From positions 434,001 to 498,000 of the forward strand of contig NZ_LR746496.1 of NCBI RefSeq assembly GCF_902729405.1: DNA of 64,000 bases, read 5' to 3'. The position numbers and the translations under genes are program-made. The DNA comes from Acididesulfobacillus acetoxydans (GTDB lineage Bacteria > Bacillota > Desulfitobacteriia > Desulfitobacteriales > Desulfitobacteriaceae). Shown here piece by piece: positions 10,640 through 17,560 of the stretch (position 1 is the stretch's first letter; each line of letters begins with the position of its first letter). The notes beneath the pieces were generated by a model. That model worked only from the letters and a program-made list of their open reading frames with translations, was not told where the DNA came from and did no database searches.

Positions 10640-12019
10640 CTACTGGATAAATTCCCCCCGCGGGGTGTAAATAACCCGTTCGATCTTTTCTTCTTTGCCG
10701 TTGAGCGCATCCACGTAAATCAGATATTCCTCACCCCGATATCGCCCCCGCAGTTCATAACACAATACCTCTCGGTTCCCGGGTCTGGGAATAACCGCGA
10801 GATGGGTGGAGGTAAGGCTGAAGCCGGCAGGAAGTTTCTTTTCGGCCTCCGGCAAGGTGACGCGCGGACCCGGAAAACTCCTGGTATGGTGGAAAGCCCA
10901 GTAAGCCGTAGCATCATAACCGACAAGCTGACCATTGTCCAAGGCTACCATCAGGCGGACTTTGTCCGGGTAATAATAGATTCCATTTTCCTCGCTGACC
11001 GCTTCCAACTGGATGTAGGACCCGTCATCCTGCACAGAGGTCAAAGCCAGATTCCAATGCATTGCATGAAGAACGGCCGCCGCTTTGCTCTTCCCCTGCG
11101 CCACACTGAGGGTGCGGGTCCCGATCGGCCTCTGATCGCGGAAGAGCAGCACCACACCTCCCTGGCGGCTGACCTCAAGATAAGCGGTCTTAGCGGTAAA
11201 CGTATAGGCTGCCAAAGGCCCCTTCGTCTCACCCGCGGGCACCGGCACCAGGCCTTGGTACCCGGCCTTAGTGAGAAAATCTTGAGCCACAGTCTGAGCC
11301 TGCTGCCGAGTGACCTGACCCGCCGGCAGACCCAGCGGTTTGGCGACAGAACGGGTAGAATACTCACCCTGATACTTGAGCGGAGGCAACTTTTCCAGAC
11401 TCGCGTCCAATTGCTCCAGACCGTTGCGCACAGAGCGGGGAGCCGACCCGGCCTGCCCTTCGGCCGCCGCCTCGGCCACCTGAGTCCGACCGAAAATCCC
11501 GGCAAGACTGAATCGGGCAGGAGTGCTTGTCCAGGCCAGGTTTTCCGTATTGCTGCGGACGAGCAGATCTTGTACCTTGCGGTTGACCTGGATAACCCTG
11601 GTGTGTATATCGCCGAGGGTTTTAGCCTCACCCGCCGAAATCGCCCCTCCCACCGCTACGCGCTGAGACAGGGAATTGGCGAAAGCCGCCGTTTGAGCCA
11701 AAAGCTGCCCCACATAACTTAGACCCGTTTGGTCTGCCGGCAATTGAGCTAAGTCGTGGTTAGCCGCCTCGCTTTGACTGGAGACACGACCCAGATAGAG
11801 CACCTGCTGATTGGCGGACCCCGCCACCGCACCCTTGGCCAGGTCAGTATCGAGTTGGTCCAGGTGACCGGCAAATCCCTGCAGTGAACGCTGGTGCTGA
11901 ACATCCAGAGCGGTCCGGAAATGTTTAGCCGCCTGGTATTCATTGACACCCCAAGCCAAAGAAACCAGCAAGGCGACTGCTAAAGTGCCGAGCCAAGCCT
12001 TGCGCATCCGATCGCGCAT
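10640..12019 (-). CDS. ypeB: Germination protein YpeB
   Basis: A 459-residue spore protein needed for placement and stability of the cortex-lytic enzyme SleB. The N-terminal signal-anchor (about residues 8-24, AWLGTLAVALLVSLAWG) is followed by a long helical domain and C-terminal PepSY-like repeats (for example LPEAEKKLPAGFSL and ELRGRYRGEEYLIYVDALNG). It starts 12 bases after the sleB stop with AGGAGGGAG upstream, the classic sleB-ypeB operon. Forespore (sigmaG) control is expected from the family but I could not pick a clear promoter. Confidence 0.93.
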   Translation of the reverse strand: MRDRMRKAWLGTLAVALLVSLAWGVNEYQAAKHFRTALDVQHQRSLQGFAGHLDQLDTDLAKGAVAGSANQQVLYLGRVSSQSEAANHDLAQLPADQTGLSYVGQLLAQTAAFANSLSQRVAVGGAISAGEAKTLGDIHTRVIQVNRKVQDLLVRSNTENLAWTSTPARFSLAGIFGRTQVAEAAAEGQAGSAPRSVRNGLEQLDASLEKLPPLKYQGEYSTRSVAKPLGLPAGQVTRQQAQTVAQDFLTKAGYQGLVPVPAGETKGPLAAYTFTAKTAYLEVSRQGGVVLLFRDQRPIGTRTLSVAQGKSKAAAVLHAMHWNLALTSVQDDGSYIQLEAVSEENGIYYYPDKVRLMVALDNGQLVGYDATAYWAFHHTRSFPGPRVTLPEAEKKLPAGFSLTSTHLAVIPRPGNREVLCYELRGRYRGEEYLIYVDALNGKEEKIERVIYTPRGEFIQ

Positions 12020-12031
12020 ATGATCTCCCTC

Positions 12032-12715
12032 CTAACTCGTGAAAATCTGCTGGCCGATTTTGGTGATCTCCGGCCGAGACCAAATATAGCGGTTGTTCGT
12101 CTTAGCCGGGTTGAAGAAATAGAGCGCACCGTGAGAAGGATCAACCCCGGAAAGCGCTTCGCGAGCGGCTCGAATCGAGGAAGCCGTAGGCTGTTTGTTG
12201 ACTTGGCCGTCGCTCACGCTGGAAAAAGCCCCCGGTTGATAAATTACCCCGGCGATGGTCTTGGGAAAAGCCGGATTCTTAAGCCGGTTGAGGACGACCG
12301 CCGCCACGGCCACCTGCCCGATGAACGGCTCCCCCCGCGCTTCCCCGTTCACGATGTGGGCCAGCAGGTTGACATCGGCACTCTTGTTCCCCAGCGCTGT
12401 CCCGGACGCATTGGTGCTGCTTCCGGTCAAACGGTTGAGTTCTCCGATCGTCTTGGGTCCCGCGATTCCGTCCACTTTCAGACCATGGCCCTGTTGAAAC
12501 TCGCGCACCGCATTTTCTGTTCTGGGGCCAAACTTCCCATCCAGCGGTCCGACCGGATAACCCAGCTGAATCAATTTGGCCTGCATCTCGCGCACATCCG
12601 GACCGTTGGTACCCCGCGACAAAAGCCGGCCACCCAAAGCCCCAAAGGCCACTGTGCTGAGAATGAGACTCAAGACGATACCAAGCGTTATGCCCCAACG
12701 TCTGCGACTAAGCAT
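12032..12715 (-). CDS. sleB: Spore cortex-lytic enzyme SleB
   Basis: A 227-residue lytic transglycosylase that degrades cortex peptidoglycan at germination. It has a basic N-terminus with a signal segment (about residues 5-28), a peptidoglycan-binding domain (about 37-95: VREMQAKLIQLGYPVGPLDG) and a C-terminal Hydrolase_2 domain. The likely catalytic glutamate is in HIVNGEARGE. Motifs VAAVVLNRLKNPAFP and GALYFFNPAKT are typical. It leads the sleB-ypeB operon. Length matches the family. Confidence 0.95.
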   Translation of the reverse strand: MLSRRRWGITLGIVLSLILSTVAFGALGGRLLSRGTNGPDVREMQAKLIQLGYPVGPLDGKFGPRTENAVREFQQGHGLKVDGIAGPKTIGELNRLTGSSTNASGTALGNKSADVNLLAHIVNGEARGEPFIGQVAVAAVVLNRLKNPAFPKTIAGVIYQPGAFSSVSDGQVNKQPTASSIRAAREALSGVDPSHGALYFFNPAKTNNRYIWSRPEITKIGQQIFTS

Positions 12716-12821
12716 ACCCTCACCTCACTTTTGGATTTCTCCCTTAGTGTGGCTTAAGGGTACCGCGATTATCCGGAATTACCTTTCAAAACGCAACTCT
12801 CGTTTTTTAAAAACGTGATTA

Positions 12822-12857
12822 AGGGCGGTGCCCTCAGAGATCTAAGAGCACCACCCT
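12822..12857 (-). terminator. Hairpin terminator downstream of a broken transporter gene
   Basis: On the minus strand the stem AGGGTGGTGC pairs with GCACCGCCCT around a 16-base loop, then TAATCACGTTTTTAA. It lies about 80 bases after the stop of the solute-binding-protein fragment and probably served that gene. Confidence 0.6.
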
Positions 12858-12935
12858 ATAAGTCGCCCCTTAACGAGATTCTGTCTTTCTTGCGCGGCCA
12901 GGGGGGTTTGCCGGAGGCTGCCCATCAGCGGTAGA

Positions 12936-13200
12936 TCACTTCACAGCCGCTTGCTCCGCTTTCTGGTCGATCCACATGGTCTAGTAGTAGAAATAGACAA
13001 AAACGGGATGCAACTCGGCGTTATGAACCCCGGGCTGACCCAGGAAATACTCCTCATCATGGTAAAGCGGCACAACCGCCCCAGCGGCAAGAATTTCTTT
13101 CTCGACCGCCCGATAACCGGGAATGGCTTTTTGTAGATCCGTTTCAGTCGCCAAAGTGGTCAGTTGCTTGTCGACCCCCGGATTGCTGTAACAAACGGAC
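12936..13200 (-). pseudogene. C-terminal fragment of a family 5 solute-binding protein
   Basis: Reading the minus strand gives YSNPGVDKQL, then AVVPLYHDEEYFLGQPGV, then HPVFVYFYY followed by an in-frame TAG, then TMWIDQKAEQAAVK and a TGA at 12936. This is the C-terminal end of a peptide/nickel-type extracellular solute-binding protein (SBP_bac_5). The rest of the gene is absent, and the internal TAG replaces a likely AAG. A hairpin terminator still follows. It is a decayed remnant. Confidence 0.8.
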
Positions 13201-13281
13201 TTCTCATTCCTGCAACATGTTCGTCATTTCTGCGAAGTCCGGCTTCCTCCTTCTTTACTAAGCTCCCCCCCTTGAGCCTCG

Positions 13282-13860
13282 TTAAATATTTGGAAAGACT
13301 GACTTTAAATCTATTGTGAGTTCTGGGAAAAGATTTACTTTAATTTGATCCTCTTCTGAATATACCTCTGGTCTTCCATATCTATTGTTTTCCTGCAAAG
13401 TAAAAACACTAATCAGCTTATTTTCAGGCTCGACAATCCAATATTCTCTAACTCCAGCCTTTTCAAATTTATTAAATTTTATAAGCTTATCTTTCCTTGC
13501 GGTTGACGGTGAGGAAATTTCAATGATAAGTGATGGCACGCCAAAATAGCCTGTTTTTCTAAGCTTACTTTCATCGCAAACTACAACGATATCAGGTTGG
13601 GAGATGATATTAGAAATATCCTCGTCCTTTTCATCATTTTCGGGGATACAAAGGTCAAAGGGCGCAGCAAATACCTTACACGGTTTATCAACCAAGTAAT
13701 TTGAAATTTGTCTGTACAGATCACCGGATATGCTCTGATGTTGCCAGGTCGGGGCGGACTGCATATAAGGCACTCCATCGATGATCTCCCATCTCTCATC
13801 TTCAGGCCAGGTCAGATAATCTGCATAGGTATTTTTCTCCTTTGGTTCCCGTATCGGCAT
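13282..13860 (-). CDS. Uma2-family (DUF820) endonuclease-like protein
   Basis: A 192-residue member of the Uma2/DUF820 family, which has a PD-(D/E)xK nuclease fold and spreads in many copies in some bacteria; the cellular role is not settled. Family features are YLTWPEDERWEIIDGVPYM, QPDIVVVCDESKL (catalytic Asp region), PSLIIEISSPSTARKD (Glu of the core) and KFEKAGVREYWIVEPE. It is clearly richer in A/T than its neighbours and lies among gene fragments, which suggests transfer. It appears intact and has GGAG upstream of the ATG. Confidence 0.88.
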   Translation of the reverse strand: MPIREPKEKNTYADYLTWPEDERWEIIDGVPYMQSAPTWQHQSISGDLYRQISNYLVDKPCKVFAAPFDLCIPENDEKDEDISNIISQPDIVVVCDESKLRKTGYFGVPSLIIEISSPSTARKDKLIKFNKFEKAGVREYWIVEPENKLISVFTLQENNRYGRPEVYSEEDQIKVNLFPELTIDLKSVFPNI

Positions 13861-13901
13861 AAACTCAACTCCTTTTTATTCTAAATTATATCCATTCACA
13901 T

Positions 13902-14010
13902 CTAGTTGCACATCTTTTTACCAGGGCCGGACATAATTTCTACTACTTGGTTAACAACCGAATCACTCACCGCACCTGGACCACCTAATACCACAAGTTT
14001 CGGATTTGGA
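13902..14010 (-). pseudogene. Fragment of a cell-wall-binding repeat 2 protein
   Basis: The minus strand encodes NPKLVVLGGPGAVSDSVV then NQVVEIMSGPGKKMCN and a TAG at 13902. The LGGPGAVSDSVVNQ segment is the hallmark of cell wall binding repeat 2 domains, as in the intact gene at 17561. Only about 36 codons remain, joined directly to a second fragment. Confidence 0.75.
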
Positions 14011-14306
14011 AAAGCGGGAGGAAATGTCTTTCACGTAGTCGGTCTATTTCTTGATCAGATACCGTGATTCCCTCTTTCTCTGCCTCTCGGAGCAGGAGAA
14101 CCTGGTTGACAATATCTTGGAGAACGTTTGCCCGGATGGCCGCCTCTTGTTACTTCGATGATGGGCCCTGGAAGTGTTGGGCTGCGACGATGCGGTTGAT
14201 GGCTGACTCCGGGACAGAAACGCCGTGGACAGTAACAGTGTTCATCGAGCAGCCGGTTAAGGCTAGTGCTAAGAGAACCGTGAAAAATGAGTCTCAGAAA
14301 CCGCAC
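14011..14306 (-). pseudogene. Broken SurA/PrsA-like lipoprotein gene
   Basis: The minus strand begins MRFLRLIF, then needs a frame change to continue as a lipoprotein signal with lipobox (TVLLALALTGCSMN). The frame meets a TAA after HFQGPSSK, and resumes as VLQDIVNQVLLLREAEKEG and ITVSDQEIDRLRE, the N-terminal domain of SurA/PrsA-type foldases. It then runs into the cell-wall-binding fragment and stops at 13985. At least one frameshift and one nonsense change, plus loss of the whole PPIase domain, make it a pseudogene. Confidence 0.75.
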
Positions 14307-14318
14307 CTCCGGCCTCTT

Positions 14319-15779
14319 TCACAACAGGCCGTATTTCTCCAGCCTGCGATAAAGAGTTGCCAGACTGATTTCCAATTCTTTCGCCGCACGCTTCTTGTCC
14401 GCCAAGGAGGCGCCCTTTGGCAAATACCCGGCCAAAAGACCTTTTTCGAATTCGGCCACTCTCTGCTCTAAGCTTAACCCCGAGGAGGGGGGAAGGTTTT
14501 CTTTGTCGATCAGATTATTGTCAACCAGATTGTAGGGCATCTCGGCGAAACTGACTTTATCACCCTGAGCCATATTGGCCAAGTACTCTACCACGTTTTC
14601 CAGTTGGCGCACGTTCCCGGGCCAACGATAATCCTTGAACCATTGCACCAGGCCTGGTTCAACTTCCCTAATTTTTTTCCCCAGCCTTTGGGCATATTTC
14701 CGCAGGAAATAGTACAGGTAAAGCTCTATATCTTCCTGCCGTTCCCGCAAAGGAGGAACGAAGAGCGGGATGACGTTAAGGCGGTAATAGAGGTCGGCAC
14801 GGAAAGCGCCGCTTTCCACCATACTTTCGAGATTACGGTTGGTTGCGGATATCACCCGCACATCGACAGGAATCGGTTCCCTGCCGCCGATTCTATCCAC
14901 GGTTCGCTCTTGAATGACCCTTAACAGTTTAGGCTGAAGAGAAAGCGGCAAATCTCCGATTTCATCTAAAAAAATCGTCCCGTGCTGGGCCAGTTCAAAC
15001 TTACCGGGTTTGCCGCCCCGACTCGCTCCCGTGAACGCCCCGCCCTCATAACCGAAAAGCTCGCTTTCCAACAGGTTATCGGGCAGGGAAGGACAATTGA
15101 CCACGACAAAGGGCCCGCCGCTGCGCTCACCGGCACTGTGAATAGCCCTAGCCAGCAATTCCTTACCCGTGCCGCTCTCTCCCCGGATTAAGACCGTCGA
15201 GGTTCCTGTCGAAATCCGAACGGCCTCTTCGACCAAACGCCGATAGGCCGGCGATTGTCCGAGCATTGTACCAAAAGACCGGTTGTGGCCGATAACCTCC
15301 ATTGCCGCCTGCACTTGATCTTGAAGCCTGTGGTTTGCTTCCACCAAGACAAGCTTGCTTTCCAGCAGGCTGCTCATGTGGGTAAGAAAATCAGTCAACC
15401 TATCCGAAGACCCTATGATTTTTTCCTTCTGCTCCCGATTCACAGCCATAATACCGATGACGCCGATCGGTTTGCCTTTTCTAACCACGGGGAAACCCAT
15501 CGTGGCTAATTCCAGGCATTCAGCCGCAATGGCACAATTCCGGCAGGCCGGATACCTGTCTTGGTCCCGGACAATCCCGTGCTCCCCCGTCTGCACGATC
15601 CGCTGAAACAAGGAACCGGAAGGGACAAATTGACCGATCTTCGCTTTATAGGGGCCGGTTCCGGCTATCCGGATACACTCCTCATCGACAATCGTGACGT
15701 CGACTTCCAATACCTGGGCTATGACCTCCGCATATTCCTGTACGAATGACTGGATTTGGGCTATCCCGGTCAATAACAT
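14319..15779 (-). CDS. Sigma54-dependent transcriptional activator with Cys-rich sensor
   Basis: An enhancer-binding protein of about 486 residues. The N-terminal sensor (about 1-160) contains a cysteine cluster YPACRNCAIAAEC and then a GAF/PAS-like segment. The central AAA+ domain has Walker A GESGTGKE, the sigma54-contact loop GAFTGA and Walker B IFLDEIGDL. The C-terminus has a Fis-type helix-turn-helix (KKRAAKELEISLATLYRRL). The exact start is unclear among TTG, GTG and ATG codons at 15791-15773; I give the ATG at 15779. It follows lysA but is separated by a terminator, so it probably has its own promoter. The ligand and target genes are unknown. Confidence 0.88.
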   Translation of the reverse strand: MLLTGIAQIQSFVQEYAEVIAQVLEVDVTIVDEECIRIAGTGPYKAKIGQFVPSGSLFQRIVQTGEHGIVRDQDRYPACRNCAIAAECLELATMGFPVVRKGKPIGVIGIMAVNREQKEKIIGSSDRLTDFLTHMSSLLESKLVLVEANHRLQDQVQAAMEVIGHNRSFGTMLGQSPAYRRLVEEAVRISTGTSTVLIRGESGTGKELLARAIHSAGERSGGPFVVVNCPSLPDNLLESELFGYEGGAFTGASRGGKPGKFELAQHGTIFLDEIGDLPLSLQPKLLRVIQERTVDRIGGREPIPVDVRVISATNRNLESMVESGAFRADLYYRLNVIPLFVPPLRERQEDIELYLYYFLRKYAQRLGKKIREVEPGLVQWFKDYRWPGNVRQLENVVEYLANMAQGDKVSFAEMPYNLVDNNLIDKENLPPSSGLSLEQRVAEFEKGLLAGYLPKGASLADKKRAAKELEISLATLYRRLEKYGLL

Positions 15780-15785
15780 CACCCC

Positions 15786-15827
15786 AAACAAAAGTCCTCT
15801 CCTGCATTATATAACAAGGAGAGGACT
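15786..15827 (-). terminator. Terminator of lysA
   Basis: A perfect 11-bp stem AGTCCTCTCCT/AGGAGAGGACT with a 13-base loop, followed by TTTGTTT, lies 14 bases after the lysA stop on the minus strand. The loop contains TATAAT, which could be a -10 box for the downstream sigma54 activator gene. Confidence 0.88.
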
Positions 15828-15840
15828 TTCAGGAAGGCAT

Positions 15841-17094
15841 TTACAGACCGCTGAAATCCAACGTGGCGAAGTGATCCTCCAGCGTTTCGGCCCGGCGAAT
15901 CAACTCCACCCGTCCCTCCGGCTTGAGCAGGAGTTCTGCCGAGCGCAGTTTGCCATTATAGTTAAAACCCATGGCATGTCCATGCGCCCCCGTGTCGTGA
16001 ATGACGATGATATCTCCGATGTCCACCCGCGGCAGCGGCCTCTGCACAGCAAATTTATCATTATTCTCGCAAAGACTTCCCGTCACATCATAGATATGAT
16101 CGAGGGGCCAATCCTCTTTCCCCATAACCGTTATATGGTGATAAGCGCCGTAAATGGCTGGGCGCATCAGGTTCGCCATACTCGCGTCCAGTCCGATATA
16201 GTCCCGATAGATCTCCTTCTTATGCAGAACTTTGGCCACCAGATAACCATGTGGCCCGGTGATCATGCGGCCGCATTCCATAGCCAGTTTTAAGGGATAT
16301 AAGTTATTGGCAACGATTTTATCCTCATACACTTCCCGAATTCCCCGGCCGACAAATTCAAGATCAACCGCCGCCTCTTCGGGCCGGTACGGTATGCCAA
16401 TCCCCCCGCCCAAATTGACCAGTTCAATCCGGATACCCAGTTCGCGGTAAATCTCAGCCACCAGATCAAACATCATCTTGGCGGTTTCAATAAAGTAGGT
16501 CGGATCGAGTTCATTGGATATAACCATCGTATGAATGCCAAAGCGGTGAACTCCCTTGGCTTGGGCAATCCGGTAAGCTTGGAAAAGTTGTTCCCGAGTC
16601 AGCCCATACTTGGACTCCTCAGGGTTGCCGATAATAGCATTTCCGCCCGCTCGCAGCGGCCCGGGATTATACCGGAACGAAAGCATCTCCGGCAGCCCAA
16701 CATAGTTTTCCAAGTATACGATATGGCTGATATCATCCAGGTTGATAATCGCGCCTAAGGCCCGCGCTTTTTCGTATTCTTCCGCTGGGGTATCGTTGGA
16801 AGTGAGCATAATGTTCTCCTCGCAGATCCCCGCTTTCTCCGCCAGAATGAGCTCGGCCAAAGAGCTGCAGTCCGCTCCGAATCCTTCCTCGCGCAAAACC
16901 TTGAGAAGGTAAGGGTTGGGGGTCGCTTTGACAGCAAAATACTCTTTGAACTCCGGCGCCCAGGCGAACGCCTTAATTAAACGACGGGCGTTTGTCCGGA
17001 TCGCCTGTTCATCGTAGATATGAAACGGTGAACCGTACTCGTCAATAATCTGCTCCAATTGTTCCTTCGTAAAAGGCAGGTTCTTTGCAACCAC
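15841..17094 (-). CDS. lysA: Diaminopimelate decarboxylase
   Basis: PLP-dependent last step of lysine synthesis, converting meso-diaminopimelate to L-lysine. The 417-residue protein is a fold type III decarboxylase: the PLP lysine is in EYFAVKATPNP, the glycine loop is VNLGGGIGIPY, and the second-subunit cysteine is in DVTGSLCENNDKFA. The GTG start at 17094 has GGGAGGA upstream; a longer frame reaches into the leader terminator. The lysine riboswitch and promoter just upstream confirm the assignment over related arginine or ornithine decarboxylases. Confidence 0.93.
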   Translation of the reverse strand: MVAKNLPFTKEQLEQIIDEYGSPFHIYDEQAIRTNARRLIKAFAWAPEFKEYFAVKATPNPYLLKVLREEGFGADCSSLAELILAEKAGICEENIMLTSNDTPAEEYEKARALGAIINLDDISHIVYLENYVGLPEMLSFRYNPGPLRAGGNAIIGNPEESKYGLTREQLFQAYRIAQAKGVHRFGIHTMVISNELDPTYFIETAKMMFDLVAEIYRELGIRIELVNLGGGIGIPYRPEEAAVDLEFVGRGIREVYEDKIVANNLYPLKLAMECGRMITGPHGYLVAKVLHKKEIYRDYIGLDASMANLMRPAIYGAYHHITVMGKEDWPLDHIYDVTGSLCENNDKFAVQRPLPRVDIGDIIVIHDTGAHGHAMGFNYNGKLRSAELLLKPEGRVELIRRAETLEDHFATLDFSGL

Positions 17095-17156
17095 GATTAG
17101 TATTCCTCCCTGTTGCTCCCGACGGTAGATTGTAAACATTGTCAATCCCCATAAGT

Positions 17157-17189
17157 AAAAGGCGGCCGCGAGTATCTCGCAAACCGCCC
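17157..17189 (-). terminator. Expression-platform terminator of the lysine riboswitch
   Basis: On the minus strand GGCGGTTTGCGAG pairs with CTCGCGGCCGCC around ATA and is followed by TTTT. It lies between the aptamer and lysA, and would form when lysine is bound. Confidence 0.85.
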
Positions 17190-17227
17190 AAAAATTCGGC
17201 CCCAGCCAATTTCAGCCCAGCCATGCG

Positions 17228-17400
17228 AGATAGCGCTCCATCCGGCCTTGAAGCCAAATGACAGTCAGACACCTCTTCGGTGCCGGACCAGCACGGACCT
17301 GTGGCACAAGCCGTACTTCGGCGGTTGTTCCTTTCCGCACTCCTCATCGTCTGCCAACTCCGGGTGCCTACTCTTAATCAACCGCGCCTCTATCCCTGAT
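17228..17400 (-). ncRNA. Lysine riboswitch (L box)
   Basis: The minus strand has the conserved L-box order: GATAGAGGCGCGG at the 5' side of P1, TTAAGAGTA, GGAAAGG, CCGCCGAAG, a GCTGG segment, GACTGTC, and the closing TGGAGCGCTATC that pairs with the start. It lies between a sigmaA promoter and lysA. Lysine binding should favour the downstream terminator and switch lysA off. Confidence 0.95.
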
Positions 17401-17418
17401 AGATTTAATTACTGTTTG

Positions 17419-17447
17419 ATTATCTAACCTAAAACCGCTTTTGTCAA
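17419..17447 (-). promoter_or_regulatory. SigmaA promoter of the lysine riboswitch-lysA unit
   Basis: TTGACA (17442-17447) and GATAAT (17419-17424) are 17 bases apart on the minus strand, about 20 bases before the aptamer. Start of transcription expected near 17412. Confidence 0.85.
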
Positions 17448-17560
17448 CCCATCGGGTGACTTTAAGCCGCTGCCCGCTTCAACAAAACTCATCCATAATC
17501 CAGTTTCTGTAAAGTCTATTTGAGTGGAGAAGTTCAATTGACCCATAAACACCCTCTCGC

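Noticed and set aside
10616-11722. Long open frame on the plus strand
   Set aside because: It is fully antisense to ypeB, has no ribosome binding site and no family features; GC-rich codon bias of ypeB explains it.
12020-12757. Long open frame on the plus strand
   Set aside because: Antisense to sleB with no protein features.
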